64,000 nucleotides of DNA from Rosa chinensis (taxonomy: Eukaryota > Streptophyta > Magnoliopsida > Rosales > Rosaceae): assembly GCF_002994745.2 (NCBI RefSeq), contig NC_037093.1, forward strand, positions 15,697,555-15,761,554. The letters are read 5' to 3'. Of the stretch, positions 21,735 to 34,900 are shown one piece after another. The stretch's first letter is position 1. Every line of letters begins with the position of its first letter. The translations under genes and the position numbers were made by a program. Under the pieces are notes generated by a model, which was not told the origin of the DNA, did no database searches, and saw only the letters and a list, made by a program, of their open reading frames with translations.

Positions 21735-22735
21735 TATGTCATGGCATAATTCTCACTAATATTGAAAGAGTCAAAAGAAGGCTAGTTGTTGATCCTTCTT
21801 GCCCTATTTATCATGAACATCCTGAAACCCTTGTTCACATATATAGAGATTGTGCATTTGCTAAGAATGTTTGGAATGGTGTTCTATGCCTGAATACTAT
21901 GGTAAGGACTATGCAATTAGGATGCATGAATGATTTGCTACTAACACTCATTGCAATAGATCTTGCTATGATGGACGACTAAAGTGGTGTGGTGTATTTG
22001 TTTATACATGCTGGTACATATGGAAATGGCGCAACATGACAATTTTTGATGGTAGCTACTACCCTCCTTCAGTCTCTAGTAAAATCATATTAGATTCGGC
22101 TAAAGATTGGAAGTATATATGCTAATGTTGGTTATGTTATCAATCCTAGCAAAACTATTACATTGGTATCTTGGTCTAAACCTCCTGACCACTCTTTTAA
22201 ACTTGAAGTTGATGGAGCTAGGGGACAAAAGGGACAAATTGGTGCAGGAAGGGTTTTGAGGGATCACAATGGTTCTTAGATCTTTTGCTTTTCTGATAGT
22301 CTTGGTAATGGATTTGTTTTACTGGCAAAGGCTTGGGGGCTCTTACTTGGTCTACAATTGGCTAGTAAAAATCATTGTTAGCATCTTATTGCTGAATGTA
22401 ACTTCAAGGTTTTAGTGAATTTGATCAACAGTGAGGTTAATGACTTGCATCCTCTTAAGTCGGTTTTCTGCAGCTTTTAATTTTTGCAGAGACAGTTCTT
22501 GAATTGTGACATTCAACATGTTTATCGAGAAATAAACTTGGTTATTGATTTGCTTTCTAAAGATGGTGTTGGTGCTGATCTTGAAGTGCATTTCATGGAG
22601 CTACTTCCTCCGCAAATTATCAATGTGTTGCTTGATGATTTGTGTGCAAGTCCTAGATCTAGGATTGTAATTCTTGATCTTTATTTGTTGTTGTTTCGGG
22701 CTTTTTGGCCCCATCCATAAAAAAGAAAAAAGTGA
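21735..22735 (+). mobile_element. LINE-type retrotransposon 3' remnant (zf-RVT and RNase H)
   Basis: The frame at 21731-21982 shows a reverse-transcriptase-associated zinc-binding segment (ERVKRRLVVDPSCPIYHEHP, then ETLVHIYRDCAFAKNVWNG). In the usual pattern a second Cys stands where this copy has Tyr. After stops, a plant LINE-type RNase H fold follows (FKLEVDGARGQKGQIGAGRV, LVNLINSEVNDLHPL, HVYREINLVIDLLSKDGVGA). The end is an A-rich stretch at 22720-22735. There is no reverse transcriptase upstream, so the copy is 5'-truncated and also has internal stops and shifts. Its end lies about 230 bases before the SMG1 start codon. Confidence 0.75.
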
Positions 22736-22961
22736 TATTTTTAAAAATGAAGTAAGTTATAAGGTACCGACCAAAATTATTTTGATCTTTGAATTTCGTA
22801 TTTGCCGGAAAACAAAAGCAAAGCAAAGCACTCTGAGAAGTGAAAGCAGAAGACAAACCAAACCAGTAAAGGCCACAGAGAGACAGAGAGATTACAGAGA
22901 GAGATTGGAGAGCAGAGCAAAGAAGAAAGAGAATGAGAGATGGTAAAGCAAACAGAGCGTG
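22736..22961 (+). promoter_or_regulatory. SMG1 5' leader and presumed core promoter region
   Basis: This is a short interval between the LINE tail and the SMG1 ATG. It is purine-rich from about 22860 with GAGAGA runs, as in many plant 5' UTRs, and has AAAGCAAAGCAAAGC before that. No clear TATA box is seen. The limits are inferred from position. Confidence 0.4.
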
Positions 22962-25900
22962 ATGCAAGGCCTCCACCACCAACAGCAGCAACTAGCTGCT
23001 CTTCTCTCCGTCGCTCTTCCCAAGGACGATTCCTCTTCCCCTTCTAAACCCGACGACGATGACTCCGCTCGACTCGCCGCCCTCAACTCCCTCCACCGCG
23101 CCATTCTCTACCCTCCCAACTCCCTCCTTGTCACTCACTCCGCCTCTTTCCTTGCCCAGGGCTTCTCTCAGCTTCTCTCCGATAAGTATAACCCCTTCCC
23201 CTTCTTCAATTTCACTCTCTCTTAGGGTTTACTCTATATCGTTCATTCTTGCTTTATTTATCTGTTAAACCTAAATTAGTGATGCTGTTTGTGGTTTGGT
23301 TACTGTGTTGAAATTGGAAGCATGTAGCTTCATACTATGCCTCAATTTATATTTAGGATTAGATTTTAAAATGGCTATGCTTTCGATTCGAATCATGCAA
23401 AATTCATGTGTTTACGATTGTGAACACATTTGAAAGCTATGTAGTCTGGCCGGAATTATTTTTGTTTATGTTGTTTGTCTGAAAATTGAATTGCAGATGT
23501 TATGGGGTGAGGCAAGAGGCTGTGGTGGCATATGGTGCTCTTTGTGCTGTGGTTTGCTCAATTCCTGTAACTTCAAATGGAAGACAGAACCATGTTATGC
23601 TTGGGAGCTTGGTTGACCGCTTCATTGGTTGGGCGCTGCCGTTGCTTAGCAATAGCAGTGCCGGAGATGGGACCGCAGAATTGGCATTGGACGGCCTGCG
23701 AGAGTTTCTTAATGTTGGGGATGTTGGCGGGATCGAGAGATATGCTTTGTCAATTCTTAAAGCGTGCCAAGTTCTTCTTGAGGATGAGAGAACCTCCTTG
23801 AGTCTGTTGCACCGCCTTCTCGGTGTTTTGACTTTGATTTCATTGAAGTTTTCTAGATACTTCCAACCTCATTTTCTTGACATTGTTGATCTGCTTCTCG
23901 GGTGGGCGTTGGTACCGGACCTTGCCGAATCAGATAGAAGAATTATAATGGATAGTTTCTTACAGTTTCAGAATCATTGGGTGGGTAGTTTGCAGTTTTC
24001 TCTGGGATTGCTGTCGAAGTTTGTAGGAGACATGGATGTTTTGATTCAGGATGTAAGTCATGGAACCCCACAACAATTCCGAAGGCTGCTCGCGTTACTT
24101 TCATGCTTTTCAACAGTATTGCAGTCCACGGCTTCTGGGTTGCTGGAAATGAATCTACTTGAACAAATTACTGAACCCCTTAACAGAATTATTCCTCGGT
24201 TGTTGGGATGTTTATCTATGGTTGGAAGGAAATTTGGGTGGTTGGAATGGATTGGGGATTCATGGAAGTGTCTGACTCTGCTGGCAGAAATTTTTTGTGA
24301 AAGATTTTCCACCTTTTATGCACTTGCAGTTGATATTTTATTTCAAAGTTTGGAAGTGGACAATAGTAACCAAGCAGTGGGAACTGGAAGAATTAGCTCC
24401 TTCCAAGTTCATGGAGTTTTAAAAACTAATCTCCAATTATTATCTTTGCAGAAGTCTGGGCTTCTCCCAATCTCTGTGCAGAAAATACTGCAATTTGATG
24501 CTCCAATCTCTCAGTTGCGTTTGCATCCTAATCACTTGGTAACAGGCAGTTCGGCTGCCACTTATATATTTTTGCTTCAACATGGGAATAATGAAGTTGT
24601 TGAACAAGCACTGACTTCATTAACAGAGGAGCTGGAGTTATTAAAAGGGATGCTGGATAATGCCCTGGGCCATGACGATGGGGTTCTTGCATGTTCTAAA
24701 ACATATTCAAAACGTGAATTGTTTGCATTGATTAAATTTGATTTGAAGGTTCTTCTGTCATGTGTTTTCTTCAGTGGGGGTAATAGTTATAGTTTGATTG
24801 GCCAACCAGACATTGCAACCCTATATCTTATGAAGTCAGAAAAGTTGGTAGAGTTTATTATTGAGAAATTTAATCCTTTTGACTTGCCTATTATGGAATA
24901 TGTGGATTTGCAAGTCAGTGTTTTGAAGACGTTTGACAGGTTAACAGTAGTTAAATTCTTAAGTACCTGCTCTTTGTCATGTCAGAGTAGTGGAAAATCA
25001 TCAATGGATGTAACCTCTGATAAATTACTTAATAGTGAGTCTTTGACGAATGAACATTCGGTTGTGGTTGTTGAGAATCTGAGAAAGTACAGTCTGTTTT
25101 TTGTGAAAGCTCTCCATGTCTCTTCTCCTCTTGCAGTTAAAGTAACTGCGCTGGATTGGGTACAAAGATTTTGTGAGAATGTTATTGCTTTTAATGAGAA
25201 ATCAGACACAGAAACTCGTTTCTATGAAGTGTATGGTAATGATAGAATTATTGGGAACATGCTTTACTCAATTCTGGATGCTGCATCTGATAGGGAACCA
25301 AAAGTGAGGTCACATGTTGCAATAGTATTGGAGCTGTTACTACAGGCAAGGCTTGTACATCCTGTTTACTTTTATAGTATGGCTGAAGTGGTGTTGGGTA
25401 AACTCGGTGATCCTGATAATAATATAAAAAATGCATTTGTTAGACTGCTTGCTATTGTTGTACCTACTACATTGTATGCATGTGGGCTTCATGATTATGG
25501 GACGTCTTCTTCATCTAGGGCTGGTGCTGTTCAGGTAGGCAACAGTTCTAACATGCAGTGGAAGCAAGTGTTTTCCTTGAAGCAGCTCCCTCAGCAACTT
25601 CACTCACAACAACTGGTGACCATATTGAGTTACATATCCCAAAGATGGAAGGTGCCTCTTTCTTCTTGGATCCAACGGCTTATTCATTGCTGCAGAAGTT
25701 CAAAAGACCTTCTTGCACGTCAACTCGAGGAAACAGGAAATGTTGCTACTGGTGTGTGGTTGGACATTAAAGTGGATGATGGTTTTCTTGAAAAACATTG
25801 CTCAGTAAATAATCTGGCTGGTGCTTGGTGGGCTGTACAAGAAGCTGCTAGATATTGTATTTCCACACGGCTTCGGACTAACCTAGGTGGGCCAACCCAG

Positions 25901-28900
25901 ACTTTTGCAGCATTAGAGCGAATGCTTTTGGACGTTGCACACCTATTACAGTATGATAGTGAACAGACTGATGGGAACTTGAGTATGATAGGGTCTTCTG
26001 GTGCTCATTTGTTACCAATGAGGTTACTATTCGATTTTGTTGAGGCTCTAAAGAAAAATGTATACAATGCATATGAGGGGTCTGCTGTTTTACCTCCTGC
26101 TACTCGGTCAAGTTCCTTATTCTTTCGAGCTAATAAGAAAGTATGTGAGGAGTGGTTCTCTCGTATATGTGAGCCAATGATGAATGCTGGTTTAGCTCTA
26201 CAATGCCATGATGCTACAATTCACTATTGTGCGCTGCGTTTACAGGAGCTCAGGAATCTTGTGGCTTCAGCTTTAAATGACAAGTCTAGGGTACAAGTAA
26301 CTGAGCACCTCCATAATATCAAGGGTAGATTGTCTGCAGACATATTGAGGGTTTTACGGCACATGGCATTGGCTCTGTGTAAGACTCATGAATCAGAGGC
26401 TTTAGTTGGTCTGGAAAAATGGGTTTCGTTGACGTTCTTTCCCTTTCTTGTGGAGGAAAACCAGTCCAGTAACAGTGGGATGTCTGGACCCATTACATGG
26501 GTTACTGGGCTTGTGTATGAGGCAGAAGGTAAATATGAAAAGGCTGCTGCTCACTTTACCCACTTGCTACAGACTGAGGAGTCACTGAGTTCCTTGGGTT
26601 CTGATGGTGTACAATTTGTCATTGCACGTATCATTGAGTGTTATACTTCTGTTTGTGATTGGAAATCATTAGAATCCTGGTTACTGGAGTTGCAGACACT
26701 TCGTGCCAAGCATGCTGGGAAGAGTTATTGCGGTGCGCTAACGACAACTGGCAATGAAATTAATGCAATTCATGCCTTGGCACAGTATGATGAGGGTGAA
26801 TATCAGGCAGCATGGGCATGCCTTGGTTTGACACCTAAAAGTAGCAGTGAGCTCGCACTTGATCCCAAATTGGCCTTGCAAAGAAGTGAGCAGATGCTCT
26901 TACAGGCAATGCTTTTTCAGAATGGTGAAAAGGAAGATAAGGTGCCACATGAGTTGGAGAAGGCCAGGTCGATGCTGGAGGAAACATTGTCTGTTCTGCC
27001 GCTAGATGGGTTAGAAGAGGTGGCCGCACATGCCACTCAGTTGCACTGCATCTTTGCATTTGAGGAATTTTACAAGATTAAAGGTAGCCAAGATAAACCC
27101 AGGCAGCTGCAATCTGTGTTAAGTTCATATGTCCAATTTATGCAGCCAGAAATAGGCAGAGTTCATCAAGACTGTGACCCTTGGTTAAAAGTTCTTCGAG
27201 TTTATCAAACCATTTCTCCTGTTTCTCCAGCTACTCTAAAGCTCTGTATGAACTTGTTAAGTTTGGCCCGCAAACGAGGAAACTTACTGTTGGCAAATCG
27301 TTTAAACAGCTATCTCAAAGATCGCATATCGAGCTGCTCTGGGGAAAGACACCAGCAATTCCTCATCTCGAAACTGCAGTATGAGGGTATCCTGCTAATG
27401 CATGCTGAAAACAACTTGGAGGATGCTTTGACCAACCTATGGTCTTTTGTGAGTCCTATCATGATTTCTTCACCATCTATCGAATTTGATGCTGACAATG
27501 GTATTCTGAAAGCCAAGGCATGCTTGAAACTCTCAAACTGGCTTAAACAGAAGTATTCAGATTCGAGGCTAGATGGGATTATTGTTAAGATGCGATCAGA
27601 TTTTGATATGGCCTATTCCTCATCTCCCAGCAGAGGGGGACCCTCATTTGTCGATGAGATTTTAATCTCTAAACCACCCCTAGGTCCTATTGTTGAGGAG
27701 TTTGTTGGTACAGCTACAAAGTTGTCTACTCATCTATGCCCCACTATGGGCAAATCCTGGATTTCTTATGCCTCCTGGTGTTTCAGTCAAGCCAGAGAAT
27801 CTCTTTTAACCCCACATGAAAATACTCTTCGCTCATGCTCATTTTCTCCTTCTCTTGTTAATGAAGTTCTACCTGAGAGATTCAACCTAACTGAAGGTGA
27901 GATCATAAAAGTAAGATCTTTGATTTTACAGCTCTTCCAGAATAAGGATGATGGGGCTTTCACTGCTGAACAGGGAGAGGTGAGCTTTTCTATTGATTCT
28001 GCTGCACCAAGAAATGACAACACTGTGATGGCATTGGTTCTGCAAGTAGTGAATATTATTGAAACTGTTTCTAGGGCACCTGGTGTTGAAGACTCAAGTG
28101 AAGATTGCCTTTCTGCTGCTCTAGCTTCTCAGTTGAAGATCTGCTTCCTTCATGCCAATATTGGCTTAAATGAAAACGACATAATTTCTGTTGTCAATGA
28201 TTTAGTAGCTGTGTGGTGGTCTTTGAGGAGGAGGAGAGTGTCCCTCTTTGGCCACGCAGCTCAAGGATTTATACAGTATCTTTCATATTCATCTGCCAAA
28301 ATTTGCAATAGTGGTTTGGTTGACTCTGGTCCTGAACCTATGAAACAAAAAACTGGTAGCTATACTCTTAGGGCCACATTGTATGTCCTGCATATTCTTC
28401 TCAATTATGGAGCTGAGTTGAAAGATATACTTGAACCTGCTCTTTCAACAGTTCCTTTGTCACCGTGGCAGGTAAGCTGCTCTTCCCTAGTTTATTTCCA
28501 GCCTGCTAATTAACATAAGGATGATTTGATCTCTCTGATTCCAATCGTCACTTCTAGGAGGTCACCCCCCAATTGTTTGCTCGGTTAAGTTCTCATCCTG
28601 AGCAAGTGGTACGGAAGCAGTTGGAGGGGTTATTGATGATGCTGGCCAAACAATCTCCTTGGTCCATCGTCTACCCGACATTAGTTGATGTGAATGCTTA
28701 CGAAGAGAAGCCTTCGGAGGAGCTCCAACACATACTTGGTTGTTTGGTAACGAACTTCCTTTCAAGATTAGTGCGTCAGAATATTTCTAACATAAAATTA
28801 TCTATGTTTGTATGTATATTATGTGGGTTTTGGTAAGCATTCAAAATCCAAGAGTGTCTTTTGTTAAATAAATATTGAAAGGAAGCAGTCATAAAATTTT

Positions 28901-31900
28901 ATTAACAATACATATGAAGAGAATTTCTCTCACATGGCATGTGGGTTCATGAAAAGTTAAGACATCGAAAACATTGTTTTTAATTAATCAGGTTTTAATT
29001 AGTCGACTTTTTGAAAACTCTGATCTTGACACAATACAAAAGAGAAAAAAAAAAAAAAAGAATAAGATTTTTTTTCAACAAAAAAATTGTTTAAAGAATG
29101 GCAATTTGCATGCGCGTAGCTCATGTCAAGGGGCTAGTTCACTTTGGATCTGAAATTTTGAGGACAAAGTCATCATTAGGAACAACAAAAGGCACACGAT
29201 TACTACTGAATAAATAGCGACATTGTAATTACTATATTCTAATGCTTCTGTATGCATTAGATGTTCTAGTCATATTATGTATGTTTTTTTTTTTTTTTTT
29301 GTGTAAAAATTATGTGAGTTATATTTGTAAATCATGTTAATTGTGCGAAACTTATTCACTCAGATTCCAAATCATCACTTGCTTGAAAATGAAATATAAG
29401 ATGTTTTAAGCATGATCATGTTACATGCAGAGTGAACTATACCCAAGACTGATTCAGGATGTCCAGCTCGTGATAAATGAGCTAGGAAATGTTACTGTTC
29501 TTTGGGAGGAGCTATGGCTCAGCACACTCCAAGATCTTCACACAGGTATGTTTGACCTTGCTTATATGAGGCCTTGTTTGCAATATAGTTTTTGGGTGAT
29601 GTATAAATTCTGAGAGAAGGTGAAATCTTCTCTTGTCAATCTCATGTAATTTGTATACGACGTTATATATCAGTGACTAATATGCAGGCCTTAATCACAA
29701 ATGAGCTGCCTAGATGCATGTTAGGTTCTGATTCCTCAGTATTTGTCCACTAGACAACACCATTTTTGCACCATATTTAAATTTTTTTTGGTCTTAATTT
29801 GCTTTCAGATGTGACGAGGCGCATAAATGTACTAAAGGAGGAAGCTGCACGAATTGCAGAAAATATCACTCTTAGCCAGAGTGAGAAGAACAAGATAAAT
29901 GCAGCGAAATACTCAGCCATGATGGCTCCTATTGTTGTGGCCTTAGAACGTCGTCTATCTTCCACATCTCGGAAACCTGAAACACCTCATGAGGTATGGT
30001 TCCATGAGGAATATAAAGATCGGTTGAAATCGGCCATCACAGCCTTCAAGACACCTCCAGCATCTGCTACAGCACTTGGAGATGCATGGCGTCCATTTGA
30101 TATTATTGCTGCCTCCTTGGCATCTTATCAAAGGAAGTCATCAATTTGTTTAAGAGAAGTCGCACCACAATTGGCTCTACTATCATCGTCTGATGTTCCA
30201 ATGCCTGGTCTTGAAAAGCAAGATACAGTCTCTGAATCTGACAGAGGTCTCAGTGCTAATCTTCAAGGAATTGTTACCATTGCTTCTTTCTCTGAGGACG
30301 TGGCTATCATATCAACAAAGACTAAGCCTAAGAAACTTGTTATTCTTGGTTCTGATGGTCAAAAGTACACATATCTTTTGAAAGGAAGGGAAGATCTCCG
30401 GCTTGATGCCAGAATCATGCAGCTCTTGCAAGCTATCAACGGTTTTCTGCATTCCTCAGTCGCAACTCATAGTCACTTTCTTGGTATTCGCTATTATTCT
30501 GTGACTCCAATTAGTGGCCGGGCTGGTCTTATCCAGTGGGTGGGTAATGTGATTAGTATATACAGTGTCTTTAAGTCTTGGCAAAACCGCACCCAACTAG
30601 CGCAGCTCTCAGCAGTAGGTGGTGACAATTCAAAAGGTTCTGTTCCTCCAGCTGTTCCCCGACCTAGTGACATGTTCTATGGTAAAATCATACCAGCACT
30701 CAAAGAGAAAGGTATAAGGAGAGTAATTTCACGAAGAGACTGGCCTCATGAGGTGAAGCGTAAAGTTCTCATGGATCTTATGAAGGAGACTCCTAGACAG
30801 CTTCTTTATCAAGAACTCTGGTGTGCTAGTGAAGGATTCAAATCCTTCAGCTCGAAACAGAAAAGGTAACTACAAATCCCAAGAAACTGTTCAATGTTTT
30901 GTTTAGGTAATAACACCATTGCATTAGTTTATATAGTTAGCAAAGCTTAAGAACCTGCTTTGCATCTATTACATGCATTGTCATAGGAACTTCGAGTTGT
31001 TCTTTGAATATGATGCTTTAATGTAGTCTTTTTATACGTTGAACTGTCAAGTCACTGACAAAAAAGTAAGCTTAAGAACCTGCTTCGCATCTATTACATG
31101 CATTGTCATAGGAACTTCCAGTTGTTCTTTGAATATGATGCTTTAAAGTATAGTCTTTTTATATGTTGAACTGTTGAGTCACTGACAAAAAAGTATTGCC
31201 CATGGTCTCATCTTCTCTCTCTTAATTCAATTAAATATAATTTTATATAATGGAATCATGAGAGTTATATGATCATTGATGGAGTGCACAATCTTTGAGG
31301 AGATCCCTCGCAAGTCATGAGCAGTTCCTTGATGATTTATGTGGATTCTCTAAAATTAGACTTATTTGTAGCTGTGTTCTGCGCTAATTTCCTTGTCGGT
31401 TTGCTTGTTTGGGCTTTTAGCCTTCATTTGTTGGGAAAAAGTAAAATTGAACCTCACAACTGGGACCTCACACTGGTCACCAATACAGTGTTTACTGAAC
31501 ACTACGTTTAAGTTATATTTTGTCGTGTTGAATTAGTAATTCAATTTGAAAGGTGAGCTAAAGTACCACGAAAGTGTTAATATGTTCTAGTTTCATGATC
31601 ATCTTCCTTTTTCATTTTGTTTTATTTTAGTAGGTGACGTGATTTTCATTGTGATCTATGGTATTGATCACATTCCATTATTTATTTAATATTTATTTAT
31701 CTATTTTTAGGAATTAATGTTGTAAACAAATTAATGTTACTTGTACTTTAAATTGTAGGTTTTCTGGAAGTGTTGCTGCCATGAGCATGGTGGGTCACAT
31801 TCTTGGCCTTGGGGATAGACACTTGGATAATATCCTCATGGATTTCTGTAGTGGTGATATGGTACATATTGATTACAATGTTTGTTTTGATAAAGGGCAA

Positions 31901-34900
31901 AGACTAAAAATTCCAGAAATTGTACCCTTCCGCCTTACACAAACCATTGAAGCTGCATTAGGGATGACTGGAATAGAAGGTACCTTTAGGTCAAACTGTG
32001 AATCGGTTATTGGTGTTTTGAGGAAGAACAAAGACATACTTTTGATGTTACTAGAAGTGTTTGTTTGGGACCCTCTGGTGGAATGGACACGGGGAGATTT
32101 TCATGATGATGCTGCAATTGGCGGTGAAGAAAGGAAGGGCATGGAGTTGGCTGTCAGTCTGAGTTTATTTGCATCTCGTGTGCAGGAAATTCGCGTCCCG
32201 TTACAGGTGTGTTTTCAGTCTAAGAGTAAAGCTTCTATATGCCTTCGTTATGGTCTTAGTTCTGATAATGTTTGTTGGTTTACCACTATTGTTACAATTA
32301 CCTGCAATTTGGATAGTTTCTGTTGTACTCATAACACTCCCGTCATATGTGGGTCTATCATCTTTTCACAGCCTATATCAAACGAAACTTATATTGGGGT
32401 CTTGTAATTGTTGGTATTCGAACTTAGGATGTCTCAGCCTGGGATTTGAACTCAGCATTGACTTTTGTTCTTTATTATTATTATTATTTTTTTTTTATAT
32501 TATATTTTATTTTATTTTATTTATTTATTTATTTTTTTTAATCCTGATCGCTTGGGATTTCAAGATGGCTGGAAACCCATCTTGACCATACCTAGAATTT
32601 GAACTTAGTACATTATATTTATATGTGTCCGTGTGTATTTCTTTTATCATATATCTGAAAATGTACTGAAGTTCTAGTCTTTTCTTTCGAATCTATTTCA
32701 GAATCGGACAAATTTATCTGTTTTTATTTTCTCTGTCCATAACACCTGTCCTTTGATTAAAGTCCATTTGTATGCATAGATTTGGAACTTCTTTGATTAT
32801 GTCATTTATATTTTGCGTCTTTTAATTGTAACCAGGAACATCATGATCTTTTACTGTCTACTCTACCAGCTGTTGAATCTGCTCTTGAGGTATGGTCCTT
32901 TATATTTGTCTCTCCTTTTTTTTTTTTTGTGTGTGTGTGTGTGTTTTGGGGGGGGGGGGGGGGGGGGGGGGGTAATTACTTACTTTCTTTTATATTTGCT
33001 GACTTGTCCTTCTTTTTTTTTTTTCACTTTTGGGAAATGTTTTACCAGAGGTTTGCCAATGTTCTAAACCAATATGAACTCGCATCTACACTCTTTTATC
33101 GAGCTGATCAAGAGAGATCTAACCTAATTCTGCATGAGACAACTGCAAAGTCCATTGTTTCCGACGCAACTAGTAATTCAGAGAAAATCCGTGCCTTGTT
33201 TGAAATTCAGGCTCGAGAATTTGCCCAAGCGAAGGCCTTGGTTGCTGAGAAATCTCAAGAGGCAGCAACCTGGATGGAACAACATGGAAGGATCCTTGAT
33301 GCTTTACGTAGCAATTTACTTCAAGAAATTAATGCCTTCTTAAAGCTTAGTAGTATGCAAGAAAATTTGTCTCTAACATCAGCAGTTCTGGTGGCTGGGG
33401 TTCCACTGACCATTGTTCCTGAGCCTACACAAGCACAGTGCTATGATATTGATAGGGAGGTTGCTCAACTAGTATCTGAATTAGATGATGGACTCGCTTC
33501 TGCCACAGCCGCTCTTGAAGTATATTCTTTGGCTTTGCAAAGAATTTTGCCACTAAATTACATTACAACAAGTGCAGTTCATGGTTGGTCACAGATTTTG
33601 CAGCTGTCAGTTGGTGCTCTTTCCTCCGATATACTCTCTCTTGCTAGAAGACAGGGTTCTGAGCTCATTTCCAAATATGGGGACAATTTTGATTCTATCA
33701 AACAGAGACATGATGATCTGTGCCGTAGAGTAGAGAAGTATTCCCTAGAGATAGAGAAGCTGGAAGCGGAGTGTGCTGAGCTAGTGCACTCAATTGGCTC
33801 AGAGACTGAATCACAGGCAAAGGACCGACTTTTGTCTGCTTTTATGAAATACATGCAATCTGCTGGTATTGCAAAGAAAGAAGATGCTATTTCCTCCATC
33901 CAATTTGGGCAATCAAAATATGATGGGAATGGTACAAAAGATGCTAGATTGCAAGGGGAGCTGAATGAGAAAAGGGAGAAAGTCCTATTTGTTTTAAATA
34001 CAGCTGCCAGTTATCTGTATAATGAGATTAAGCTCAAGGTGCTCAACATATTCAGCGACTCAACTGAAAGAAGAACTACTGCCAATCAGATTAATTATGA
34101 ATTTGAAACTATTTTCTCTGGATTTGAAGAGCAAGTAGAGAAATGCATACTTTTAGCAGGGTTTGTTAATGAGTTACAGCAATTGATTGGTAGAGATGTT
34201 CTTACTGGTGACACGGACAAAGGCCATCCAGGCTATGGTTCTGATAGAAATTGGGCTGCCATTTTTAAAACCATTTTACTTTCCTTCAAAAGCTTAATTG
34301 GGCAAATGACTGAAGCTGTTCTTCCAGATGTAATAAGATCTGCAGTTTCACTGAATCCAGAAGTTATGGATGCATTTGGATTGATCTCACAAATTCGGGG
34401 TTCAATTGATACGGTACTAGAGCAATTTATTGAGGTAGAGATGGAGAGGGCATCTTTAGTTGAACTGGAACAGAACTACTTTGTTAGGGTTGGCCACATA
34501 ACTGAGCAGCAGCTGGCTCTTGAAGAAGCTGCTATGAAAAGTAGGGATCATCTCTCATGGGAAGAGGCGGAGGAGCTTGCCTCCCAAGAAGAAGCCTGTA
34601 GGGCGCAGCTAGACCAACTCCATCAAACTTGGAACCAGAGGGATTTGCGCACTACTGCCCTCATAAGAAGAGAAACTGATATAAAGAATGCCCTGACTAC
34701 TTCTGCGCACCATTTTCAGTCTCTAGTTGGTGTCAAAGATGAAAGAGAGCTGCATGCCTCAAAAAGCAAGGTGCTACTTGCCCTGCTTGTTAAGCCTTTT
34801 TCTGAGTTGGAAGCAATTGATAAAGTATTGTCATCAATTGGAGGTTCTTATACTTCGCACTCAAATGAGGTTCCTAATTTAACAGATTTACTGACTTCAG

